Positions 34,987 to 42,710 of a stretch of 64,000 nt of DNA are shown here, one piece after another (position 1 is the stretch's first letter; each line of letters begins with the position of its first letter). The stretch spans positions 637,161 to 701,160 of the forward strand of contig CALBTB010000009.1 in NCBI GenBank assembly GCA_937967995.1, written 5' to 3'. A program made the translations under genes and the position numbers. Source of the DNA: an uncultured Gammaproteobacteria bacterium. Lineage in GTDB: Bacteria > Pseudomonadota > Gammaproteobacteria > UBA6429 > Thiohalophilaceae. The notes under the pieces are model-generated. The model searched no databases and was not told the origin of the DNA. It saw only the letters and a program-made list of their open reading frames with translations.

Positions 34987-36363
34987 ATGGATATGCGAAC
35001 ACGACATCACGACAGCGCCATTGCGGCGGCCTATGACATCCTTGAACAGTCGATGATGTATCACAATGGTGAACCGATTGGCACCTGTGCCGCGATTCAC
35101 TCGGAACGGCTTGCGGCCGACAATTATCTGGACTGTTTTGTACGAGACTTCATTCCCTCGGCGCTGGTCTTTCTCGCCGACGGGCGTGCGGATATTGTGC
35201 GTAATTTTCTGGAAACCGTGCTGGCACAGAAGACCCAGCGGCGAATGGTTGCCGGTCATGAAATTCAGCCCGGTGTCATGCCGGCCAGTTTTCGTGTTCA
35301 CAAGGATCATGACGGCAAGGAATTTATACAGGCTGACTTTGGTGAGCGAGCAATTGGCCGGGTCGCACCGGTCGACTCGATGATGTGGTGGATGATCCTG
35401 CTCTATATCTACGTGGAAAGCACCGGCGATCGGAGTCTGGCTGAACGCCCGGAATTTCAGGACACGATGGAGCAGATATTACACCTGTGCCTGAAGGATT
35501 CTTTTGAAGTCAGCCCGGCGCTGCTGGTACCGGATGCCTGCACCATGATTGACCGGCGCATGGGCATATACGGGCATCCACTGGAAATCCAGGCGCTCTT
35601 CTATGGCATGCTGCGTATCGTGCATAGCCTTTACAATGCCAGCGACGAACAAAGTCAGGCATTACGAAAAACCGCCATCACACGCGAAAAAGCCCTGCTT
35701 AACTATGTACGGATTTTTTACTGGCTGGATCTGGATCGCCTCAACGAGATTCACCGCTACACTACCGAGGAATTCGGTATCGACAGCATCAATGTGCTGA
35801 ATATATATCCTGAATCCATTCCAAACTGGGTCGTCGACTGGTTACCGGATGAAGGTGGCTATCTGGTTGGCAACGTGGGTGCATCGCGAATGGATTTTCG
35901 TTACTTCGCGCTTGGAAATTTTTTGTCAATTATGTTTGGATTGACCTCTGATACGCAGGCGGGAATGATAATGAAACTGCATGAAATGCGCTGGAATAAT
36001 CTGATTGGTGCGATGCCGGTCAAGATTTGTTACCCCGCCATGGAAGGCCTGGAATGGCAGGTACGGACCGGTAGCGATCCGAAAAATGTTCCCTGGTCTT
36101 ACCAGAATGGCGGCAACTGGCCGGCACTCCTCTGGACGTTTGTCGCCGCTGCCATGAAAACCGGCCGTGGTGACCTGGCGGAACGGGCTTTTAATACAGC
36201 AGCGAATCGTCTGCTGGAGGATGACTGGCCGGAATACTATGATGGTCGCGCCGGCCGCTTGATTGGCCGACGCTCGAATTTTAAACAGGTCTGGTCAGCC
36301 ACTTCACTGATCCTGTCGCAAAAGATCCTAGACAATCCGGACGTGCTCAAACTACTTCCCTGA
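34987..36363 (+). CDS. Neutral/alkaline invertase (glycoside hydrolase family 100)
   Basis: 458 residues, normal for prokaryotic GH100. Family-specific stretches: NYLDCFVRDFIPSALVFL, the catalytic region RVAPVDSMMWWMILLYIY, LLVPDACTMIDRRMGIYGHPLEIQALFY and NVPWSYQNGGNWPALLW. No signal peptide, so it acts in the cytoplasm. It hydrolyses sucrose to glucose and fructose. GH100 is best known from cyanobacteria and plants and is present in some proteobacteria. It is divergent from fructokinase-sps; a weak promoter-like pair (TTGCTT, 17 bases, TTTAAT) is at about 34928-34956. Confidence 0.93.
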   Translation: MDMRTRHHDSAIAAAYDILEQSMMYHNGEPIGTCAAIHSERLAADNYLDCFVRDFIPSALVFLADGRADIVRNFLETVLAQKTQRRMVAGHEIQPGVMPASFRVHKDHDGKEFIQADFGERAIGRVAPVDSMMWWMILLYIYVESTGDRSLAERPEFQDTMEQILHLCLKDSFEVSPALLVPDACTMIDRRMGIYGHPLEIQALFYGMLRIVHSLYNASDEQSQALRKTAITREKALLNYVRIFYWLDLDRLNEIHRYTTEEFGIDSINVLNIYPESIPNWVVDWLPDEGGYLVGNVGASRMDFRYFALGNFLSIMFGLTSDTQAGMIMKLHEMRWNNLIGAMPVKICYPAMEGLEWQVRTGSDPKNVPWSYQNGGNWPALLWTFVAAAMKTGRGDLAERAFNTAANRLLEDDWPEYYDGRAGRLIGRRSNFKQVWSATSLILSQKILDNPDVLKLLP

Positions 36364-36367
36364 TATC

Positions 36368-36727
36368 GTGACCGATAAAGAAATCACAATCCAGATGCAG
36401 CTTGAGGCGATCAAGGTCTCGTACATTGCCAGCCTGAGTGAAAAACGTGATGTGATTGATCAGCACTGGCAATCACTCAAGGCAGACTGGCTGGCCGATA
36501 CGTTTGACGCCGTATACCTGGTGATTCACGGCCTGGCCGGCTCGGCGGAGACCTTTGGCTTTCCGGACATTACTCGCCAGGCCCGCAAGGTAGTCGACCA
36601 GTTCAAGCAACTCAAATCGCATGCGCCGCCTGATGACAGTGGCTTTATCAGTGAGATCGACCAGGAAATCCAGACTCTGCTGATTATTATGGAAAACACC
36701 TCGCCCAAGCAGGACAGCGAAATCTAG
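36368..36727 (+). CDS. Hpt-domain protein
   Basis: 119 residues, one histidine phosphotransfer domain. The phosphorylatable His is H54 in VIHGLAGSAETFGFPDI, matching the Hpt signature. It starts at GTG 36368, 4 bases after the invertase stop, without a clear ribosome site, so is probably translationally coupled. No kinase or receiver gene is nearby. Coupling to invertase suggests phosphorelay control of sugar metabolism or merely cotranscription; the partner is unknown. Confidence 0.82.
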   Translation: MTDKEITIQMQLEAIKVSYIASLSEKRDVIDQHWQSLKADWLADTFDAVYLVIHGLAGSAETFGFPDITRQARKVVDQFKQLKSHAPPDDSGFISEIDQEIQTLLIIMENTSPKQDSEI

Positions 36728-36730
36728 GCA

Positions 36731-36761
36731 TAAAAAAATGCCCTGCTCATACGAGCAGGGC
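36731..36761 (-). terminator. Rho-independent terminator facing left
   Basis: Perfect 9-bp stem GCCCTGCTC/GAGCAGGGC (36740-36748 with 36753-36761) with four-base loop, followed on the minus strand by a T-run (36732-36738). No protein gene on the minus strand ends here, so it points to a short minus-strand transcript. Confidence 0.88.
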
Positions 36762-36850
36762 AAGGGTGTGTTGCGCATCTCTGCGCAGGGGGAGGAATCA
36801 TCATGAAGCCTCAAAGTGAGACTACTAACCTAACCACTCTTTATATCGAC
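36731..36850 (-). ncRNA. Candidate small RNA ending at the 36731 terminator
   Basis: The terminator at 36731-36761 serves minus-strand transcription, yet the 385 bases to its right hold no minus-strand gene. The likely transcript contains a second hairpin (TGCGCA-GAGA-TGCGCA, near 36771-36786) and a C-rich single-stranded TTCCTCCCCCTG, complementary to Shine-Dalgarno sequences, as in many trans-acting sRNAs. The 5' end is not defined; a TATAAA near 36839-36844 could be a -10. The alternative reading is a plus-strand micro-ORF at 36803-36871. Confidence 0.4.
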
Positions 36851-36871
36851 CTGAGATACCACAGGCTTTAG
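36803..36871 (+). CDS. Possible 22-codon leader peptide
   Basis: ATG at 36803 is preceded at 7 bases by GGGGGAGG, a near-perfect ribosome site. The frame reads MKPQSETTNLTTLYIDLRYH and two more residues before a TAG. It is 241 bases before mrpE on the same strand. It may be a leader peptide, or the ribosome-site-like stretch may exist only because it is the complement of a C-rich sRNA. Nothing else is seen between 36872 and 37112 except AT-rich sequence that probably carries the mrp promoter. Confidence 0.3.
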   Translation: MKPQSETTNLTTLYIDLRYHRL

Positions 36872-37112
36872 ATATTTTTTATTCAAAAGTGCTTAATTAA
36901 CAGTCTGTGACAAAACAGGCTTTATAAAATAACTAATTGATTTTACTGTTATTTTGTATTTTTCATCCAGGCTGACGGTGTTCTGGCATGCTAATTCCAG
37001 TACGACTTTCGGGCTTATTTGCCTGAAAAGTAACGATTTCTCTGTCCTTGAACAGCTTGCTATACTCTGCGGATTTTGTGGCTACGCAACAAACCAGGGC
37101 TTTTTAATAAAG

Positions 37113-37592
37113 ATGAAACGTAACCTGAGTCTCGTCGTACTTCTTACCGCATTATGGTTATTGCTGTCCGGTCACCTGGAACCGCTGATTCTGGGACTGG
37201 GTGTCGCATCAATCGCGATTACGTTTTACCTTGCCCATCGAATGAATGTCGTCGATCACGAGAGCCATCCGATTCATATCAGCCGACGGTTACTGGTTTT
37301 CTGGAGTTTTCTCACCAAAGAAATCATTCTCTCCAATCTGGATGTCGTGCGTCGTATCATTCGGCCCAAAAGCTGTATCAGTCCGACCCTGTTTGATGTA
37401 CAGCTGCCCCAGAACAGCGACCTGGGTCGCGTCATTTATGCCAATGCCATTACCCTGACGCCCGGCACCGTCACGATTCGCGTGCTGCCTGACAAACTGG
37501 TGGTCCATGCCCTGTGCCAGGAAACCGCCGATGACCTGCGCAGTAATCGCATGGCCGTTCGTGTGCCCGATAAAATGGAGCAGGACTCATGA
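37113..37592 (+). CDS. mrpE: Mrp antiporter subunit E
   Basis: 159 residues from ATG 37113 (MKRNLSLVVLLTALWLLLSG); the frame is open upstream to 36954, but the start at 37113 gives the usual MnhE N-terminus. MnhE landmarks: two N-terminal helices, then VYANAITLTPGTVTIR-like IYANAITLTPGTVTIRVL and the HALCQETADDL end. First gene of a ten-gene cluster with every junction overlapping or nearly so. Confidence 0.92.
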   Translation: MKRNLSLVVLLTALWLLLSGHLEPLILGLGVASIAITFYLAHRMNVVDHESHPIHISRRLLVFWSFLTKEIILSNLDVVRRIIRPKSCISPTLFDVQLPQNSDLGRVIYANAITLTPGTVTIRVLPDKLVVHALCQETADDLRSNRMAVRVPDKMEQDS

Positions 37593-37885
37593 TGTATGCT
37601 GTCGCCGCGATCGCCATTCTGATCACCATGGGGCTGGCGCTGGCCAGGGCCCTGCTTGGCCCGTCAGTGTTTGATCGCGTTCTGGCTGTCAACATGTTCG
37701 GCACCAAGACAGTACTACTGATCGCCGTATTTGCTTTTCTCTCCGAGCGTCATGACATACTCGACATCGCACTGATTTACGCCCTGATCAACTTCATCAG
37801 CGTGGTGGCAGTACTCAAACTGGTCGAGCAGAAAAATTTTCATACCAGCGGCGCTGACGCGGATGCAAAGGTGAAGTCAGAATGA
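37589..37885 (+). CDS. mrpF: Mrp antiporter subunit F
   Basis: 98 residues, three hydrophobic helices. The MnhF signature GPSVFDRVLAVNMFGTKTVLLI is present, and DIALIYALINFISVVAV is the third helix. ATGA overlap with mrpE. Confidence 0.93.
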   Translation: MMYAVAAIAILITMGLALARALLGPSVFDRVLAVNMFGTKTVLLIAVFAFLSERHDILDIALIYALINFISVVAVLKLVEQKNFHTSGADADAKVKSE

Positions 37886-38178
37886 ACCTGGTCCTCGATA
37901 TTGTCAGCTGGATCTTCCTGTGCACGGGAGGATTGCTGGGCATTATCGGCGGCATCGGTATTCATCGCTTCCCGGATTTTTATAGTCGCCTGCATGCCGC
38001 CGGCATCACTGACACACTGTGTGCCGGCCTGATTCTGATTGGGCTTGGTATGCAGTCCGGACTGACACTGGCCAGTTTCAAACTGGTGCTGATCTTTTTC
38101 ATGTTGCTGTTTACCAGCCCGACGGCGACGCATTCGCTTTCCAATGCCGCCCTGCATAGTGGATTGAAACCCCGATGA
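37882..38178 (+). CDS. mrpG: Mrp antiporter subunit G
   Basis: 98 residues, three helices. MnhG signature GGIGIHRFPDFYSRLHAAGITDTLCAGLILIG is very clear. Overlaps both neighbours by 4 bases. Confidence 0.94.
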   Translation: MNLVLDIVSWIFLCTGGLLGIIGGIGIHRFPDFYSRLHAAGITDTLCAGLILIGLGMQSGLTLASFKLVLIFFMLLFTSPTATHSLSNAALHSGLKPR

Positions 38179-38732
38179 TCGACATTCTGATTGACGTCAT
38201 GCTGATGAGTTTTCTGGCGATTACCGCCATCGCAATCATTCGCATACGCAACCTGTTTGCGGTGATTATGCTGTTTGGGATTTTCAGTCTGCTGTCTGCT
38301 GCCGTGTTTGTGGTACTGGACGCCGCCGATGTCGCCTTTACCGAAGCGGCAGTAGGTGGCGGCATCTCCACCGTGTTAATGCTGGCGACACTGGCACTGA
38401 CCAGACAACAGGAAGAAAAACCACCGGCGCATACACAGTGGTTACCGTTAACCGTCGTCGTCTTCACCGGCGCCATTCTCGTATACGGCACACTGGACAT
38501 GCCGGCATTCGGTGATCCCGACGCGCCTGCACAACAACACGTTGCACCCTACTATATCGAGAAATCACAAACGGATACCGGTGTACCCAATATGGTTACG
38601 GCGGTGCTTGCCAGTTACCGTGGCTTTGATACCCTGGGTGAGGTGACGGTTATCTTCACGGCGGGTGTCGGTGTGTTGTTATTAATCGGCAGCAATCTTT
38701 TCAAACGCCGACGCGATGAGGATGAGTCATGA
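38175..38732 (+). CDS. Mrp/Mbh subunit: MbhD + MbhE-like (MrpA C-terminal equivalent)
   Basis: 185 residues. The N-terminal half (about 1-78) is DUF4040/MbhD: AIAIIRIRNLFAVIMLFGIFSLL and VAFTEAAVGGGISTVLMLATL. The C-terminal half matches MbhE, with PNMVTAVLASYRGFDTLGEVTVIFTAGVGVLLLIG. In Bacillus-type Mrp these modules are the end of MrpA; here they form a separate gene, as in Mbh/Mbs complexes and many group 2 Mrp clusters. Overlaps mrpG and the next gene by 4 bases. Confidence 0.9.
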   Translation: MIDILIDVMLMSFLAITAIAIIRIRNLFAVIMLFGIFSLLSAAVFVVLDAADVAFTEAAVGGGISTVLMLATLALTRQQEEKPPAHTQWLPLTVVVFTGAILVYGTLDMPAFGDPDAPAQQHVAPYYIEKSQTDTGVPNMVTAVLASYRGFDTLGEVTVIFTAGVGVLLLIGSNLFKRRRDEDES

Positions 38733-39148
38733 GCCATAATCTTATCCTGCGCATCATCAGTAAATTCCTGATTCCGCTGATCATCCTGTTTGCTTTCTAT
38801 GTACAGTTTCATGGTGACTTTGGCCCGGGTGGTGGTTTTCAGGCCGGGGTCATTTTCAGCGTTGCCTTTATTCTATATACATTGGTTTTTGGACTGGATA
38901 GTGCTGAGAAGATTATTACGCCAGTCGTGCTGCGTATTTTAGCCAGCCTCGGCGTAGTGATTTACGCCGGTACCGGTGTGGCCAGTTTGTTACTCGGCGC
39001 CAATTATCTGGATTATGACGTGCTGGGTAAAACCCCCGTGGCAGGTCAGCATGTGGGCATACTGGTGATTGAACTGGGTGTCGGTATTACCGTTGCGTCT
39101 GTCATGATACTGATCTTTTATTCCTTTGCCGGCAGGGATCGCGATTAA
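38729..39148 (+). CDS. mrpB: Mrp antiporter subunit B
   Basis: 139 residues, four helices. MnhB signature LIPLIILFAFYVQFHGDFGPGGGFQAGVIFS is near the start. ATGA overlap with the previous gene; TAATG with mrpC. Confidence 0.94.
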   Translation: MSHNLILRIISKFLIPLIILFAFYVQFHGDFGPGGGFQAGVIFSVAFILYTLVFGLDSAEKIITPVVLRILASLGVVIYAGTGVASLLLGANYLDYDVLGKTPVAGQHVGILVIELGVGITVASVMILIFYSFAGRDRD

Positions 39149-39504
39149 TGGAACTGATACTCAGTCATTACAATTACTGGATTGTTATTTTTTTGATGAT
39201 GGCAGGTTTTTATACTGTTATCAGCCGCGGTAACCTGGTGAAAAAAATTGTCGGCCTGAATATCTTTCAGGTCTCGGTATTCCTGCTTTATATCAGTATT
39301 GGTAATGTCGAAGGAGGAACCGCCCCGATAGTCATCGAAGGCGCAGAAAAATATTCCAACCCGTTACCGCATGTCCTGATCCTGACCGCAATCGTCGTCG
39401 GTATTGCGACTACCGCACTGGCGCTGGCGCTGGTCGTGCGCATCAGGGAAGCCTACGGCACAATTGAAGAAGAAGAGATTCACGAGCAGGACCAGTCGTT
39501 GTGA
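39148..39504 (+). CDS. mrpC: Mrp antiporter subunit C (NuoK-like)
   Basis: 118 residues, three helices. NuoK/MrpC landmarks: MAGFYTVISRGNLVKKIVGLNIFQVSVFLLYI and LPHVLILTAIVVGIATTALALALVVRI. Coupled to the following GTG start. Confidence 0.94.
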   Translation: MELILSHYNYWIVIFLMMAGFYTVISRGNLVKKIVGLNIFQVSVFLLYISIGNVEGGTAPIVIEGAEKYSNPLPHVLILTAIVVGIATTALALALVVRIREAYGTIEEEEIHEQDQSL

Positions 39505-40973
39505 TAGACCAGCATGTTAGTTTGTTACTTGTGGTTATACCGCTGCTTGCGGCGCCGTTTGTGGCGGTACTGCCGGGCAGACATCTCGCGTGGCTGGCCA
39601 CACAGATCATTACCGCAATTTGTTTTGCACTGGCGATATACCAGTTACTCCAGGTTCTGCAGGGCGGTATCATAAGTTACGAACTGGGTGGCTGGGCACC
39701 GCCATGGGGAATCGAATACCGCATCGATGCTGCCAATGCCCTGCTTGCCGTGATTATTGCGGGTATTGCCGCCATCACCGCACCCTATTCCCTGGCCAGT
39801 GTGCAACGTGAAATTCCGCAGCACCAGCACTCACTATTCTATGCATCCTTCCTGTTATGTATTACGGGATTGCTGGGTATCAGTCTGACCGGTGATATCT
39901 TCAACCTGTTTGTATTCCTGGAAATTTCGTCGTTGTCATCCTATGCCCTGATCAGCATGGGCAAACAGCGTCAGGCACTCACCGCTGCCTATCAGTACCT
40001 GATCATGGGAACCATCGGCGCGACGTTTTTCCTGATCGGTGTCGGTTTACTGTATGCACAAACCGGCACACTGAATATGGCCGACCTGGCGGCACGACTT
40101 CCCGAAGTGATTCAACTGCGTACCGTGCATACGGCATTTGGTTTTATCCTGGTGGGTGTGGCACTCAAACTTGCGTTGTTTCCCTTACACCTGTGGCTGC
40201 CCAATGCCTACACGTTTGCGCCTTCTGTGGTAACAATATTTCTTGCGGCGACCGCCACCAAGGTCGCTGTGTATGTCATGCTGCGTCTGAATCTGACGAT
40301 CTTCAGCAGCGACTTCGTTTTAAAAACGCCCGCTAATGAAATCTTCCTGACGCTGGGCATTATCGGCATCATCGTGGCTTCCGCGACGGCGATCATCCAA
40401 AAGGATGCCAAACGCTTACTGGCCTATTCGAGTGTCGCGCAGATTGGCTACATGATTATTGGTCTGGGATTTGCGAGTATCGCCGGCCTGACCGCCACAC
40501 TGGTACATATATTTAATCATGCCATCATGAAAGCCGCCCTGTTCATGGCGATCGGCGCGATCTTTTATCGCATTGGCAGCAGCCGACTCGATGATCTGAC
40601 CGGTCTCGGCCGGCAAATGCCGTGGACCTTTGGCGCCCTGATCATCGGTGGACTGAGTTTGATCGGTGTGCCCGGTACCGCCGGGTTTATCAGTAAATGG
40701 TATCTGGTGATCGCCGCACTGGAACAAGACAACTGGCTGGCCACCATTGCCATACTGGGTGGCTCGCTGTTAGCGGTGATTTATGTCTGGAAACTGGTCG
40801 AGGTCCTGTATTTCAAAGTCGCCACCAGCGAACGTCAGGATGTACGCGAAGCACCATTATTATTACTGGTGCCGACCTGGGTCATTGCCCTGTCCAATAT
40901 TTATTTTGGGTTTGACACCACCTGGACCGTTGGTGTGGCACAAACCGCGATTAAAATGCTGGGGATGTCATGA
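39501..40973 (+). CDS. mrpD: Mrp antiporter subunit D (NuoN/M-like), copy 1
   Basis: 490 residues, about 14 helices; start GTG 39501 overlaps the mrpC stop. Landmarks: FLEISSLSSYALIS with the conserved Glu, LKLALFPLHLWLPNAYTFAPS with Lys, and AYSSVAQIGYMIIGLG. This is the cation/proton-translocating antiporter fold. First of three such subunits in the cluster. Overlaps the next gene by 4 bases. Confidence 0.93.
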   Translation: MIDQHVSLLLVVIPLLAAPFVAVLPGRHLAWLATQIITAICFALAIYQLLQVLQGGIISYELGGWAPPWGIEYRIDAANALLAVIIAGIAAITAPYSLASVQREIPQHQHSLFYASFLLCITGLLGISLTGDIFNLFVFLEISSLSSYALISMGKQRQALTAAYQYLIMGTIGATFFLIGVGLLYAQTGTLNMADLAARLPEVIQLRTVHTAFGFILVGVALKLALFPLHLWLPNAYTFAPSVVTIFLAATATKVAVYVMLRLNLTIFSSDFVLKTPANEIFLTLGIIGIIVASATAIIQKDAKRLLAYSSVAQIGYMIIGLGFASIAGLTATLVHIFNHAIMKAALFMAIGAIFYRIGSSRLDDLTGLGRQMPWTFGALIIGGLSLIGVPGTAGFISKWYLVIAALEQDNWLATIAILGGSLLAVIYVWKLVEVLYFKVATSERQDVREAPLLLLVPTWVIALSNIYFGFDTTWTVGVAQTAIKMLGMS

Positions 40974-42436
40974 GTAATAGTGAATTGTTATTGCTGGCAT
41001 TGACCCTGCCCCTGGCTGGTGCAATTGGCATCGTGTTAACGGATCGCTGGCCGAATATTCGCGAAACGATCACGCTGGTTTGCGCGGCAACACTCGGCCT
41101 GTTGGTCATCACGATAGTGCAACGCTTTCAGGCGGGCGAATCGATTGCATTATCCCTGCTGGAAGTGGTACCCGGCCTGGCCATTCGGTTTGAGATTGAA
41201 CCACTGGGCATGTTGTTTGCGCTGGTGGCCGGCCTGTTATGGTTTGTGACGTCCGTGTATGCCATCGGTTACATGCGTGGCCATCACGAGGTGAATCAGA
41301 CACGTTTTTATGCCGCCTTTGCCATCGCGATTTCCAGCACCATGGGTGCCGCGTTTGCCGGTAACCTGTTTACGCTGTTTTTATGTTATGAAATTCTGAC
41401 CCTGTCCACGTATCCGCTGGTTACCCATGCGGATACACCGGAAGCCAAACGCGGCGGCCGGGTGTACCTGGGGATTCTGCTCGGCACCTCTATTGGCCTG
41501 CAACTGCTGGCCATCATCGCCACCTGGATGATCACCGGCACACTGGATTTTCGACACGGCGGTATTCTGGCCGGCAAAGTGGATCCGATGTGGTCGGCCG
41601 TGTTACTGGCCCTGTTTGTATTCGGTGTCGGTAAGGCTGCCGTGATGCCGTTTCATCGCTGGCTACCGGCGGCAATGGTTGCACCGACGCCGGTCAGTGC
41701 CCTGTTGCATGCCGTAGCCGTGGTCAAAGCCGGTGTGTTTACGATTTTAAAAATTGTCGTATATATATTTGGTATCGACTTTATTACCCAGTCCAATGCC
41801 GCTGACTGGTTAATCTGGTTTGCCGCCGGCACAATCCTGATTGCATCACTTGTGGCGATGACAAAAGATAATCTCAAAGCCCGACTGGCCTATTCGACCG
41901 TCAGCCAGTTGAGTTACATCGTACTCGGTGCACTGCTGGCCAGCCAGCTCGGTATCATCGGTGGCGCCATGCATATTGCCATGCATGCCTTTGCCAAGAT
42001 CACGTTGTTCTTTGCGGCCGGTGCGATTCTGGTGGCGGCGCATAAAACCGAGATCAGTCAACTCGATGGGCTTGGGCGTGCCATGCCCATCACATTCGGC
42101 GCCTTTTTAATTGGCAGTCTGAGTATTATCGGTATGCCATTGTTTGGCGGCATGTGGAGCAAGTGGTACCTGGCCATGGCCACAGTCGAGACACAGCACT
42201 GGGTGCTGTTGGGTGTATTGATCATCAGCACACTGCTGAACATTGCTTACCTGTTGCCGATTCCGTTGCGCGCGTTTTTCGCCAAACCACCTGAAGGCAA
42301 GACTTATAACAAAATCAAAGAAGCGCCGGTGGCGAGTCTGATCGCGATCGTCATCACGGCCACAGCCTGCCTGGTGCTATTCTTTTACCCGGATCCGTTT
42401 TATCAACTGGCTGTTGCAGCAGCCAAAGGAAACTAA
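40970..42436 (+). CDS. Mrp antiporter subunit D-like, copy 2
   Basis: 488 residues, about 14 helices. Landmarks: LCYEILTLSTYPLVTHADTPEAKRGG, GKAAVMPFHRWLPAAMVAPTPVSALLHAVAVVKAG (longer than in copy 1 and closer to NuoL/M), and LAYSTVSQLSYIVLGALLA. It differs from copy 1 throughout, so it is an old paralogue rather than a recent duplication. Ends one base before the small-protein gene start. Confidence 0.92.
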   Translation: MSNSELLLLALTLPLAGAIGIVLTDRWPNIRETITLVCAATLGLLVITIVQRFQAGESIALSLLEVVPGLAIRFEIEPLGMLFALVAGLLWFVTSVYAIGYMRGHHEVNQTRFYAAFAIAISSTMGAAFAGNLFTLFLCYEILTLSTYPLVTHADTPEAKRGGRVYLGILLGTSIGLQLLAIIATWMITGTLDFRHGGILAGKVDPMWSAVLLALFVFGVGKAAVMPFHRWLPAAMVAPTPVSALLHAVAVVKAGVFTILKIVVYIFGIDFITQSNAADWLIWFAAGTILIASLVAMTKDNLKARLAYSTVSQLSYIVLGALLASQLGIIGGAMHIAMHAFAKITLFFAAGAILVAAHKTEISQLDGLGRAMPITFGAFLIGSLSIIGMPLFGGMWSKWYLAMATVETQHWVLLGVLIISTLLNIAYLLPIPLRAFFAKPPEGKTYNKIKEAPVASLIAIVITATACLVLFFYPDPFYQLAVAAAKGN

Positions 42437-42437
42437 T

Positions 42438-42710
42438 ATGGCGGATGATAAAGAGAAACAATATCTGTTTGATAAACCCCGCAACGTCACGCGCCTGATG
42501 CGCGGCTTTTATGCCATCTGTGTGATTCTGTTTATTCTCGGCATTGTGCCGGACTCGATTATTCACCGGCATATTTCGCATAGCTGGGAAAACCTGCCGG
42601 GCTTTTATGCCATTTACGGTTTTGTCGCCTGTGTCCTGCTGGTACTGATTGCCAAGGAAATGCGTAAAGTGCTCATGCGTAAGGAAGATTATTACGATGT
42701 GGATGAGTGA
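42438..42710 (+). CDS. Small membrane protein of Mrp cluster
   Basis: 90 residues from ATG 42438, with AAAGGAAA upstream; the in-frame ATG at 42414 lies inside the previous gene. Two helices (about 25-43 and 58-78), N-terminus acidic-basic, C-terminus MRKVLMRKEDYYDVDE. Its last codons overlap the start of the following antiporter subunit. No family recognised; position between antiporter subunits suggests an accessory subunit. Confidence 0.82.
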   Translation: MADDKEKQYLFDKPRNVTRLMRGFYAICVILFILGIVPDSIIHRHISHSWENLPGFYAIYGFVACVLLVLIAKEMRKVLMRKEDYYDVDE

